From Franconibacter pulveris DSM 19144 (GTDB lineage Bacteria; Pseudomonadota; Gammaproteobacteria; Enterobacterales; Enterobacteriaceae): a stretch of DNA of 64,000 nt. The DNA is taken from assembly GCA_000621185.1 (NCBI GenBank), contig JHYZ01000015.1, positions 121,161 to 185,160 on the forward strand, read 5' to 3'. The translations under genes and the position numbers were made by a program. This document shows positions 13,831-22,466 of this stretch, in pieces (the stretch's first letter is position 1; each line of letters begins with the position of its first letter). Under the pieces are notes generated by a model. The model ran no database searches and was not told the DNA's origin. It saw nothing but the letters and a program-made list of their open reading frames with translations.

Positions 13831-14216
13831 AATGCCTCCGGGACAAACATCTTGCCGCCGCCAAAGCTCCACTCTTCTGCGGTATTGAACTGAATCACGA
13901 TCATCACATCATCAGGATGAATGCCCAGCGCCTCGTACAGACGCGACGCCAGCGCGCGATACAGGTTTTGCTTCTGTTCGCGGCTGCGCGGTTTTCCGGC
14001 GGTAATCAGAAAGAGGATAAAGTTGTCGCTGCGCGCGCCGGTCAGGTAATGACGGTCATAAATCAGCCGCCCGGCAGGCAGCGTTTCAATGACCTGAAAG
14101 CAGTCATCAGGCGGTACGGCGAACTCCGCCACCAGCGTGTCGTGCAGCAGTGTCGAAAGGGTGCGCAGCGCCTGCTCGCTGCGCCCTTCGTGTAAAACGA
14201 TACGGGTCAGCGGCAT
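13827..14216 (-). CDS. Tautomerase-family protein (4-oxalocrotonate tautomerase superfamily)
   Basis: A 129-residue protein starting Met-Pro-Leu-Thr-Arg. After methionine removal Pro1 would be the catalytic amino-terminal proline typical of the tautomerase superfamily. Two successive beta-alpha-beta-like halves are visible (residues 1-60 and 65-129, the second holding GIHPDDVMIVIQF). The substrate is unknown. The start overlaps the stop of the upstream decarboxylase-like gene by one base (TGATG) and the end overlaps the DUF4865 start, so the three are one coupled operon. Confidence 0.85.
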   Translation of the reverse strand: MPLTRIVLHEGRSEQALRTLSTLLHDTLVAEFAVPPDDCFQVIETLPAGRLIYDRHYLTGARSDNFILFLITAGKPRSREQKQNLYRALASRLYEALGIHPDDVMIVIQFNTAEEWSFGGGKMFVPEAL

Positions 14217-14524
14217 CAGCGCGGCTCCTCTTCAAGGCAGCCGAGCGCGGAAACCGCCGCTGGCCAGCCGGCATAAAAGGCCAGATGGGTAAACGCTTCG
14301 ACGATTTGCTCACGCGTTAGCCCGTTACGGGCGGCGAACGCCAGATGCCAGGGAAGCTGCTGCGTACGGCCAAGGGCAGCAAGCGCGGCGAGCGTTATCA
14401 GGCTGCGTTCGCGGGGCGTCAGTTCCGGACGTTGCCAGATATCGCCAAACAGCACCTGCTGGCTAAGTTCAGCGAGTTTCGGGGCGAGATCCGCCAGCGT
14501 GTGTTGATCAAGGCGTTGCGGCAT
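14216..14524 (-). CDS. Carboxymuconolactone decarboxylase family protein
   Basis: A 102-residue helical protein of the carboxymuconolactone decarboxylase/AhpD fold. Family elements visible are RERSLITLAALAALGR, a histidine in PWHLAFAARNG, EIVEAFTHLAFYAGWPAA, and a short tail. It has no CxxC pair, so it is closer to gamma-carboxymuconolactone decarboxylase than to the peroxidase AhpD. ATG at 14522-14524 sits 8 bases after AGGAG; longer frames upstream run into the LysR promoter. It is first in the operon. Confidence 0.87.
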   Translation of the reverse strand: MPQRLDQHTLADLAPKLAELSQQVLFGDIWQRPELTPRERSLITLAALAALGRTQQLPWHLAFAARNGLTREQIVEAFTHLAFYAGWPAAVSALGCLEEEPR

Positions 14525-14570
14525 AGCTTTTCTCCTCTGCTTACGATGACGCCATTGTGCGCAGCTGATA

Positions 14571-14585
14571 CGATTTAAAAAATCG
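14571..14585. promoter_or_regulatory. Candidate LysR-type operator in the divergent promoter
   Basis: CGATTT (14571-14576), AAA, AAATCG (14580-14585) is an exact interrupted palindrome in the 100-bp gap between the divergent decarboxylase operon and the LysR gene. That is where this regulator class binds. Binding by this regulator is inference. Confidence 0.5.
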
Positions 14586-14624
14586 CAATATTCAGAACCC
14601 ATCATCCCGAAAAACAGGACCGTT

Positions 14625-15506
14625 ATGGAGAAGCTTCCCGTCGCGCTGGATACCGACGCCCTGCGCAGTTTCGTCACCGGCATTGAGCTCGGCAGCTTTG
14701 CGCTGGCGGCCAGGCGCCTGTGCCGCTCTACTTCCGCCGTCAGCGCGCAGCTACGCAAGCTGGAACAGCAATGCGGCACAACGCTTGTGACAAAACAGGG
14801 GCGCGGGCTTGCGCTTACGCCAGGCGGCGAGCTGCTGTTGAGCTACGCCAGAAGGCTGCTGGCGCTGAATGACGAAGCGCTGCTGGCGGTGAAAGGCGAA
14901 CTGTTGCAGGGCGAGATAAGCCTGGGAATGCAGGAAGATTTTGGCGAAACGCTGATGCCGGAAATTTTAGGGCAGTTCAGCCGCCAGCATCCCGGCCTGC
15001 GCCTTACCGCACACGTGGCGCGCAACAAAGCGCTGGTGGAAGGCATAGCGCGCGGCGAGCTGGATCTGGCGCTGGCCTGGCAGCCGGAAACGCTGCCAGC
15101 CGGGGCTTGTCTGTTAAAACAGCTGGAGCTGCAATGGATAAGCCACCCGATGCTGGATCTTAGCGCTTACCTTAACGGAAGCGCGCCGCTGCCGCTGGTG
15201 GTCTTTGACGCCCCCTGCCTGATGCGCAGCCGCGCCATCGCCGCACTCGATCGGGCGAACATTGCCTGGCGCATCGCCTTTACCAGCCGCAGCCTGAGCG
15301 GCATCTGGGCGGCGGTCAGCGCTGGTCTTGGCGTAACGGTGCGCACGCGGTTGGGCATGCCCGCTTCGCTTATGCCGCTACCTGCGCTAACGCTTCCTTC
15401 TCCGGGTTCGCTTGGCGTTGCTCTGCTGAAGGCGGATAACCGCGCTTCGCCGTCGCTCACCCAGCTAAGCGACGTGGTGAAAAAGGCGGTGCAAAACAGC
15501 ATCTGA
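14625..15506 (+). CDS. LysR-family transcriptional regulator
   Basis: A 293-residue regulator with an N-terminal winged helix-turn-helix (about residues 10-65, GSFALAARRLCRSTSAVS) and a C-terminal periplasmic-binding-like effector domain. It is transcribed away from the carboxymuconolactone decarboxylase/tautomerase/DUF4865 operon with 100 bp between, the classic layout for a LysR regulator and its target. The effector is unknown. ATG at 14625 is close upstream of the helix-turn-helix, as usual for the family. Confidence 0.9.
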   Translation: MEKLPVALDTDALRSFVTGIELGSFALAARRLCRSTSAVSAQLRKLEQQCGTTLVTKQGRGLALTPGGELLLSYARRLLALNDEALLAVKGELLQGEISLGMQEDFGETLMPEILGQFSRQHPGLRLTAHVARNKALVEGIARGELDLALAWQPETLPAGACLLKQLELQWISHPMLDLSAYLNGSAPLPLVVFDAPCLMRSRAIAALDRANIAWRIAFTSRSLSGIWAAVSAGLGVTVRTRLGMPASLMPLPALTLPSPGSLGVALLKADNRASPSLTQLSDVVKKAVQNSI

Positions 15507-15685
15507 AGCGTGTCGCACGCCTCACGGTAAAGATATATTTGTAAAGATGCTTCAACCGGTCTGGTCAGCTTCCCTTTTTCGCATTAAAACCTAAACATAA
15601 GTTTGCTGACTGGATTCTGATCTACCATTCACAGATTCTATGTTCTAAGCCTTATCATTATCTGACCATTATCACGGAGCGACGA

Positions 15686-16426
15686 ATGGCAACGCATTTC
15701 GCACGAGGGACGTTTAACGCCGATCACCTAATCTCGCCCAGGCTCTCCGAGGAGTGCCATAACGAAGCGCGGGAACTGCCTGAACATCGCCGTCACCGCT
15801 TTCTGGCTTCTCGCTCGCTGCTGGCGGAGCTCATGTTCATGCTTTACGGCTTAAAAACGTTGCCCTCTTTAAGTCGCGACGAGCAGGGGCGCCCGCACTT
15901 CAGCGATGCAGGTCTTGCGGATTTTTCTCTCTCGTATGCCGGAAATCTGGTCGGCGTGGCGCTGACGACCGAGGGGCGCTGCGGTCTGGGTATGGAACTG
16001 CAGCGCATCGCCCGCAACCTTTCGCACCCGCTCGCCTCGCGCTGCGAACCCGGATTAACCAGCAATGAAACCATCTGGATAGCCAATCAGAACGATCCCG
16101 TCGAGGCAAAATCGCAACTGATGACGCTGCGCCGCAGCGTGCTGAAACTCACCGGCCAGCCGAAGCAGGAACTGCAACTGCTGCCCGGCGCCGGCAGGCT
16201 GCGCGTGGCCGATACGCCCAACGTCGAAGCGGTCTGCGATGCGGAAGACGTGCTGGTCTGGGCGATAGCGGTATCGCCGACCACGGATAAGCTCAAAGTC
16301 TGGGAATTCGATATGCAACAAGGCTGGCGCGGCCTGCCGGATACGCAAAAGCGCACCCAGGGGGCCGAGGCGCGCCTGATGCGCTTCACCAGCCTGCCCG
16401 CCGAGAAAGCGCTTATACTCAACTGA
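15686..16426 (+). CDS. yieE: YieE, phosphopantetheinyl-transferase-like protein with altered active site
   Basis: Related to the 4'-phosphopantetheinyl transferase superfamily (246 residues). The strand FSLSYAGNLVGVAL resembles the family's FNxSH region. The metal-binding GxDxE motif reads C99-G-L-G102-M-E104, with Gly where Asp is expected, and the downstream KEA helix motif reads LRRSVLK (148-154). Activity as a transferase is therefore doubtful. It heads the yieE-chrR-adeP-yieH neighbourhood found in E. coli. ATG at 15686 follows ACGGAG. Confidence 0.85.
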   Translation: MATHFARGTFNADHLISPRLSEECHNEARELPEHRRHRFLASRSLLAELMFMLYGLKTLPSLSRDEQGRPHFSDAGLADFSLSYAGNLVGVALTTEGRCGLGMELQRIARNLSHPLASRCEPGLTSNETIWIANQNDPVEAKSQLMTLRRSVLKLTGQPKQELQLLPGAGRLRVADTPNVEAVCDAEDVLVWAIAVSPTTDKLKVWEFDMQQGWRGLPDTQKRTQGAEARLMRFTSLPAEKALILN

Positions 16427-16460
16427 TCGTTTATTGCTACCGCTTACCGAAGGAGAGACC

Positions 16461-17027
16461 ATGTCCGAAACGCTGAAAGTTGTCACGCTGCTGGGCAGCC
16501 TGCGCAAAGGTTCCTTTAACGCCATGGTGGCGCGCACGTTGCCAAAAATCGCCCCGGCGGGGCTGGAAGTGAGCGCGCTGCCCTCAATCGGCGATATTCC
16601 GCTTTATGACGCCGATATTCAGCAGGAAGAGGGCTTTCCGCAGAGCGTGGAGGCGATAGCGGAGCAGATCCGCCAGGCGGACGGGCTGGTAATTGTGACG
16701 CCGGAGTATAACTACTCGGTGCCAGGCGGCCTGAAAAACGCCATCGACTGGCTTTCGCGTCTGCCGGAACAGCCGCTGGCGGGCAAACCGGTGCTTATCC
16801 AGACCAGTTCCATGGGCGCCATCGGCGGCGCGCGCTGCCAGTATCATCTGCGCCAGATCCTGGTCTTTTTGGACGCCATGGTAATGAACAAGCCGGAATT
16901 TATGGGCGGGGTGATTCAGAACAAAGTCGACCCGCAGACGGGCGAAGTGATAGATCAAAGCACGCTGGACCATCTCACCGGCCAGTTGACCGCCTTCGCC
17001 GACTATATCCAGCGGGTGCGCAACTAA
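16461..17027 (+). CDS. chrR: ChrR (YieF), NAD(P)H-dependent FMN quinone/chromate reductase
   Basis: Soluble flavoprotein that reduces quinones, and in vitro chromate, protecting against oxidative stress. It has 188 residues with a flavodoxin-like fold: FMN phosphate loop LLGSLRKGSFN near the N-terminus and the family motif TPEYNYSVPG, followed by KNAIDWLSR. ATG at 16461 has AGGAGA 8 bases upstream; an earlier in-frame ATG at 16434 adds nine residues and has no ribosome site. It follows yieE by 34 bases and is probably co-transcribed. Confidence 0.94.
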   Translation: MSETLKVVTLLGSLRKGSFNAMVARTLPKIAPAGLEVSALPSIGDIPLYDADIQQEEGFPQSVEAIAEQIRQADGLVIVTPEYNYSVPGGLKNAIDWLSRLPEQPLAGKPVLIQTSSMGAIGGARCQYHLRQILVFLDAMVMNKPEFMGGVIQNKVDPQTGEVIDQSTLDHLTGQLTAFADYIQRVRN

Positions 17028-17029
17028 CA

Positions 17030-17060
17030 AAAAGGGCCAGCGATGCTGGCCCTTTTCTTT
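17030..17060. terminator. Bidirectional terminator between chrR and adeP
   Basis: AAAGGGCCAGC (17031-17041), loop GAT, GCTGGCCCTTT (17045-17055), with an 11-bp stem. The A-run and T-run let it serve both convergent genes. Confidence 0.92.
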
Positions 17061-17073
17061 TAACGCTCAGGCT

Positions 17074-18411
17074 TTAGTGCGCGTCGATAAAGACAATCTT
17101 CAACACGAACAACAGCGCGACAACCACGACGCAGAGGCTGAGGTCTTTAAAGCGACCGGTGAAGATCTTCATGATGCAATAAGAGATAAAGCCCAGCGCG
17201 ATGCCTTCGGTAATCGAGAAGCTAAACGGCATCATCACGGCGGTGATAAACGCCGGCACCGCTTCCGTCAGGTCATCCCACTTCACGCGCGACAGGCTGG
17301 AGGTCATCAGCACGCCGACGTAAATCAGCGCGCCAGCAGCGGCGTACGGCGGCACCATGCCCGCCAGCGGCGAGAGGAAAATCACCACCAGGAACAGCAG
17401 GCCCACCACAATCGCCGTCAGGCCGGTGCGCCCGCCAACGGAGACGCCGGAAGAGGATTCAATATAGGCGGTAACCGAAGAGGTGCCGATAAACGACCCG
17501 GTTACGGAAGAGATACTGTCCACATACAGCGCCTGCTTCATGCGCGGGAACTTACCCTGCTCGTCGGTGAGACCCGCTTTATCCGTCACGCCAATCAGCG
17601 TACCGGAGGAGTCGAACAGGTTTACCAGCATAAAGGAGAAGATAACGCCCGCGAGACCAATATTCAGGGAGCCGGCGAGATCCACCTGGCCTACGACAGA
17701 GAGCACGCTCGGCGGCGCAGAAACAATGCCAGTGTAATGCACATCGCCCAGCATCCAGCCCAGCAGGGTGGTGACGATGATGGAAACCAGCACCGCCGCA
17801 TGAATGTTACGCGACGCGAGAATGGCGATAATGAAGAAGCCGAGCGCCCCCAGCAGCGTGCTATGGGACGTAAGGTTGCCGATGCTGACCAGCGTTTCCG
17901 GGTTCGCGACAATCACGCCTGCGTTTTTCAGGCCCATCATGCCGATAAACAGGCCAATGCCGCTGGTGATACCGACGCGCAGGCTCAGCGGAATATTGGC
18001 GATCATCCAGTAGCGCACGCGGAAAATCGTCAGCAGCAGCAGGCCAACGGCGCCCCAGAAAATCGCGCCCATGCCCACCTGCCAGGAGAGACCCATTGCG
18101 CCTACCACTACAAAAGCGAAAAAGGCGTTCAGCCCCATCGCCGGCGCCAGTGCGACCGGCAGGTTCGCGAACAGGCCCATCAGGATGCTGCCGAAGGCGG
18201 CAATCAGACAGGTGGTGACGAAGACCGCGTGGGTGTCCATCCCCGCCGCGCCCAGGATTTGCGGGTTAACGAAGACGATGTAAACCATCGTCAGGAAGGT
18301 GGTAAAACCGGCAATCACCTCGGTGCGCGCCGTCGTGCCGTGCGCGCGCAATTTAAACACGCGCTCAAGCAGCCCCTGGCCGGAGCCCTGGGCAGTGTGT
18401 TGTTGGCTCAT
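17074..18411 (-). CDS. adeP: AdeP (YieG), high-affinity adenine permease
   Basis: Inner-membrane proton/adenine symporter of the NCS2 family, AzgA-like subgroup. It has 445 residues and about 12-14 hydrophobic segments; the N-terminus reads MSQQHTAQGSGQG and NCS2/AzgA motifs such as AGFTTFLTM and APAMGLNAFFAF are present. ATG at 18409-18411 fits the E. coli length exactly; an upstream frame to 18558 is not supported. It is convergent with chrR and divergent from yieH (168-bp gap). Confidence 0.95.
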   Translation of the reverse strand: MSQQHTAQGSGQGLLERVFKLRAHGTTARTEVIAGFTTFLTMVYIVFVNPQILGAAGMDTHAVFVTTCLIAAFGSILMGLFANLPVALAPAMGLNAFFAFVVVGAMGLSWQVGMGAIFWGAVGLLLLTIFRVRYWMIANIPLSLRVGITSGIGLFIGMMGLKNAGVIVANPETLVSIGNLTSHSTLLGALGFFIIAILASRNIHAAVLVSIIVTTLLGWMLGDVHYTGIVSAPPSVLSVVGQVDLAGSLNIGLAGVIFSFMLVNLFDSSGTLIGVTDKAGLTDEQGKFPRMKQALYVDSISSVTGSFIGTSSVTAYIESSSGVSVGGRTGLTAIVVGLLFLVVIFLSPLAGMVPPYAAAGALIYVGVLMTSSLSRVKWDDLTEAVPAFITAVMMPFSFSITEGIALGFISYCIMKIFTGRFKDLSLCVVVVALLFVLKIVFIDAH

Positions 18412-18579
18412 TCTCAATTCCGTGCAAAAGGAGGGAAAATTCGCCGCTATCCTATACCAAAAAGCGGCGATGTTGACGCTCGTCACACACTTTTTTTCAT
18501 TGATTTTGCTTATACGGCATCGATTGCGTGGCGTAAACCGCTTAGAGTAAACGTTCAACTTGCGATAACAGGAAACGGC

Positions 18580-19245
18580 ATGTCCCGTATTGAAGCGATC
18601 TTTTTCGACTGCGATGGCACGCTGGTGGACAGCGAAGTCATCTGCTCACGCGCCTATGTTCATATGTTTGCGCGGTGGGGCATTCAGCTTGAGCTGGACG
18701 AGGTGTTCAAACGGTTCAAGGGCGTAAAGCTCTATGAAATCATCGATACCATCAACGGCGAATATGGCGTAAACCTGCAAAAGGCGGATCTGGAACCGGT
18801 TTATCGCACCGAAGTGGCGCGGCTCTTTGAGGCAGAACTGGTGGAGATCCCAGGGGCGGCGGCGCTGCTTGATAAGGTTACGGTGCCGATGTGCATCGTA
18901 TCCAACGGGCCGGTGAGCAAGATGCAACAGTCGCTTGGCAAAACCGGCATGTTGCGCCATTTTCCCGATAAGCTTTACAGCGGCTACGACATTCAGCGCT
19001 GGAAGCCCGACCCGGCGCTGATGTACTTTGCCGCTGACGCGATGCAGGTAGAGGTGAAAAACTGCATTCTGGTGGATGATTCCGCCGCGGGCGCCAGGGC
19101 AGGCATCGCCGCGGGCATGCAGGTGTTCTATTTTTGCGCCGACCCGCATAATCCGCCGCTCGATAATCCCAACGTCACGGTGTTTACTGACCTGGCGGAG
19201 TTGCCTGCGCTGTGGCGGGAACGCGGCTGGGAAGTCACGCTTTAA
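18580..19245 (+). CDS. yieH: YieH, HAD-family phosphatase (6-phosphogluconate phosphatase)
   Basis: Cytosolic HAD hydrolase, in E. coli active on 6-phosphogluconate and related phosphates. It has 221 residues: motif I FFDCDGTLVDSE (nucleophile D9, D11), motif II CIVSNGP, the motif III lysine in RWKPDP, and motif IV ILVDDSAAG. ATG at 18580 follows AACAGGAAACGGC. It is divergent from adeP. A much longer same-frame open stretch reaching back to 17077 runs antisense through adeP and is not a gene fusion. Confidence 0.93.
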   Translation: MSRIEAIFFDCDGTLVDSEVICSRAYVHMFARWGIQLELDEVFKRFKGVKLYEIIDTINGEYGVNLQKADLEPVYRTEVARLFEAELVEIPGAAALLDKVTVPMCIVSNGPVSKMQQSLGKTGMLRHFPDKLYSGYDIQRWKPDPALMYFAADAMQVEVKNCILVDDSAAGARAGIAAGMQVFYFCADPHNPPLDNPNVTVFTDLAELPALWRERGWEVTL

Positions 19246-19300
19246 ATGTTTCCCCCCTCTCCCTTTCAGTGTGAGAGGAAAAGGCGCGCTTATCAACGTG

Positions 19301-19332
19301 CCGAGCGGCTCCCTCTTGCGTGAGCCGCTCGG
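19301..19332. repeat. Perfect 11-bp hairpin between yieH and the yieL-like gene
   Basis: CCGAGCGGCTC (19301-19311) pairs exactly with GAGCCGCTCGG (19322-19332) across a 10-nt loop. There is no adjacent T-run on either strand. It lies between convergent genes and probably acts as a 3'-end stabiliser or rho-assisted stop. Confidence 0.6.
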
Positions 19333-19352
19333 GAGTTAGCGCAACAGCCACT

Positions 19353-20621
<1,269 letters not shown>

Positions 20622-20680
20622 TCATGATAACAGTCGCCTTCCCGCTTCGTAGTGTCAGCTTTTCGCTTTCCTGTCGCTTC

Positions 20681-20710
20681 ACTGTGCCAGGTTTCTGGTT
20701 TTTAGTGCCA
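20681..20710. promoter_or_regulatory. Candidate upstream activator site for the sigma-54 operon
   Basis: TGTGCCAG and AGTGCCA form direct repeats 20 bp apart, and CCAG-GTTT-CTGG (20687-20698) is an inverted repeat. They lie about 50-70 bp before the -24 element, where a LevR-type activator would bind. Function is inferred from position only. Confidence 0.35.
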
Positions 20711-20752
20711 ACAAACCCATTTAACTATCTGATAAATAATGATTTAAATTTA

Positions 20753-20767
20753 TGGCACAGCTTTTGC
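20753..20767 (+). promoter_or_regulatory. Sigma-54 (RpoN) promoter of the PTS operon
   Basis: TGGCAC (20753-20758), five bases, TTGC (20764-20767): an exact -24/-12 element with correct GG-to-GC spacing. It lies 47 bp before the first PTS gene. The divergent large activator at 25496-28219 has the sigma-54 contact motif GAFTGA, which supports this promoter. Nothing else coding is seen in the 298-bp gap 20517-20814. Confidence 0.93.
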
Positions 20768-20814
20768 TCTTTTTAGCTTAGCCCAACACGCTAACCCAAA
20801 AAGAGGATGAACAG

Positions 20815-21243
20815 GTGAAACATGTTTATGTAGCCAGCCACGGTAATTTCGCCACCGGCGTGGTGGAGAGTCTGGCGCTGCTGATTGGCGAAGAGCATGG
20901 CGTAAAGCCTGTTTGCGCCTATCAGGGTGAGATAACGACCACGGAGCAACTCGAACGGGTGTTCGAAGAGCTGGTGGTTCAGGCAAAAGGTGAAGACGTG
21001 GTGATTTTCACCGATCTGCTGGGCGGCAGTGTCAATAACAGCGCAGCCAGAACGGTACTGCTCCACGACAACGTCTATGTCGTGGCGGGCGTTAACCTCA
21101 CTCTGCTGCTGGAGTTTTTGCTCTGCGAAGCGCAGAGCGTTAAGGAAGCGATTAACTACGCCACGGCGACCGCCAGGGAATCCATCGTTTTTATCAATGC
21201 CGTATTGCAATCCCCCACTGAAATTGCCGGAGACCACCCATGA
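20815..21243 (+). CDS. gfrA: PTS mannose-family EIIA component (GfrA-like)
   Basis: Cytosolic phosphocarrier that takes phosphate from HPr on His9 (in VASHGNFATG) and passes it to EIIB. It has 142 residues and a single EIIA-Man domain. First gene of a six-gene operon 47 bp after a sigma-54 promoter. ATG at 20815 follows AGAGGATGAACAG (GAGG site). The stop overlaps the next start (ATGA at 21240-21243). The gene order EIIA-EIIB-EIIC-EIID-SIS-SIS equals that of Salmonella gfrABCDEF, hence the name. Confidence 0.85.
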   Translation: MKHVYVASHGNFATGVVESLALLIGEEHGVKPVCAYQGEITTTEQLERVFEELVVQAKGEDVVIFTDLLGGSVNNSAARTVLLHDNVYVVAGVNLTLLLEFLLCEAQSVKEAINYATATARESIVFINAVLQSPTEIAGDHP

Positions 21244-21710
21244 TCAAACTCGTTCGTATTGATTACCGCCTGCTGCATGGTCAGGTTGTGTTCGCCTGGA
21301 CGCGCGCGCTGGATATCGACTACATCATCGTCGCGGATAAAAAAGCCGCCAGCGATCCTTTTGTCACCATGTCTCTTAACCTCGCCAAACCTGCGGGCGT
21401 AACGCTGGATATCGCCACCGTCGACCAGGCGGCGGCAAAGCTCAACAGCGGCAAGCTGGACCACAAGAAAGTGATGATCGTACTGGGAAATACCCGCGAA
21501 ACCCTGGAACTGGTGGAAAAGGTGCCGGGCATCGACGCGGTGAATTTCGGCGGCATCGCCCAGAAAGAGGGGGCGCAGCAGTTCGGCAAGGCCATTTACC
21601 TGACGTCGGATGAGATAGCGGACAGCCGGCAAATGAAAGAGAGAGGCATCCGCATGGAGATGCGCCAGGTTCCGGCGCACTCTGCGGAGTTGCTCAACGA
21701 GAAAGTGTGA
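21240..21710 (+). CDS. gfrB: PTS mannose-family EIIB component (GfrB-like)
   Basis: Cytosolic EIIB of the mannose PTS family, 156 residues. The phosphorylated histidine is His13 in RLLHGQV; the family pattern VRIDYRLLHGQV is complete. It passes phosphate to the sugar-amino-acid substrate bound by EIIC/EIID. It overlaps gfrA by four bases and is followed 10 bases later by EIIC, so the proteins are made in step. Confidence 0.85.
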   Translation: MIKLVRIDYRLLHGQVVFAWTRALDIDYIIVADKKAASDPFVTMSLNLAKPAGVTLDIATVDQAAAKLNSGKLDHKKVMIVLGNTRETLELVEKVPGIDAVNFGGIAQKEGAQQFGKAIYLTSDEIADSRQMKERGIRMEMRQVPAHSAELLNEKV

Positions 21711-21720
21711 GGAGAAGACC

Positions 21721-22464
21721 ATGTTGCTGACAGCAACCCTGCTGGGGCTTATCGCCGCGCTGGGCATTCTCGAAGGGCGTCTGCTGGGGGTGACGATGAT
21801 CGATCGCCCGCTGGTAATGTGCACCCTGACGGGCCTGGTCTGCGGCAATCTGACGGAAGGTATTCTCATCGGCGCCACGCTTGAGCTGATTTTCCTCGGC
21901 AACGTGGCGATTGGCGCGGCCCACCCGCCCGATATCGTCACCGGCGCGATTCTGGCGACCGCATTTTCGATTATGTCCGGCCGCGGGCCGGAAGCGGCGC
22001 TGGCTATCGCTATTCCGGTTTCCATGCTGGCCCAGACGCTGGGGATTCTGGTGCGCGTCGCCAATGCCCGCTTCGGCCATCTGGCAGACCGCTACGCAGA
22101 GCAAGGCAATACCCGCATGGTGGCCTTTATGCATCTTGGGGGACCGACGGCGCTCTATTTCCTGAGCGGCTTTCTGCCGGTTTTCTTCGCCATCCTGCTG
22201 GGTTCGTCTGCCGTCACCTGGTTTCTGGACGCTATCCCGCCAGTCATCACCAATGGGCTGGTCATCGCCAGTAAGATTTTGCCCGCGCTTGGCTTCGCCT
22301 TGCTTATCAACATGATGCTCAGCACCAAACTACTGCCCTACCTCGGTCTCGGCTTTCTTATCGCCGCCTATACCGGGCTGGATATTATCGCGATTGCGCT
22401 GTTCTCGGTGGTGCTGGCCTTCATCATCAGCCAGTTCCTCAATAACCAACAGCCGGAGGCATAA
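21721..22464 (+). CDS. gfrC: PTS mannose-family EIIC component (GfrC-like)
   Basis: Inner-membrane permease subunit of the mannose-family PTS, 247 residues, almost entirely hydrophobic with long helices and the loop region GAAHPPDIVTG. Together with EIID it forms the translocation channel. ATG at 21721 is preceded by AGGAGAAGACC. Only two bases separate it from the EIID gene. Confidence 0.86.
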   Translation: MLLTATLLGLIAALGILEGRLLGVTMIDRPLVMCTLTGLVCGNLTEGILIGATLELIFLGNVAIGAAHPPDIVTGAILATAFSIMSGRGPEAALAIAIPVSMLAQTLGILVRVANARFGHLADRYAEQGNTRMVAFMHLGGPTALYFLSGFLPVFFAILLGSSAVTWFLDAIPPVITNGLVIASKILPALGFALLINMMLSTKLLPYLGLGFLIAAYTGLDIIAIALFSVVLAFIISQFLNNQQPEA

Positions 22465-22466
22465 CC

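Noticed and set aside
17077..18579. Long frame antisense to adeP running in frame into yieH, suggesting a 722-residue fusion
   Set aside because: The upstream part is highly charged shadow sequence of adeP. yieH has its own ribosome site and an N-terminus beginning MSRIEAIFFDCDGT.
18420..18579. Possible PurR box in the adeP-yieH gap
   Set aside because: Only loose matches such as GTAAACGTTCAAC are present; none has the ACGCAAACGTTTGCGT symmetry needed.
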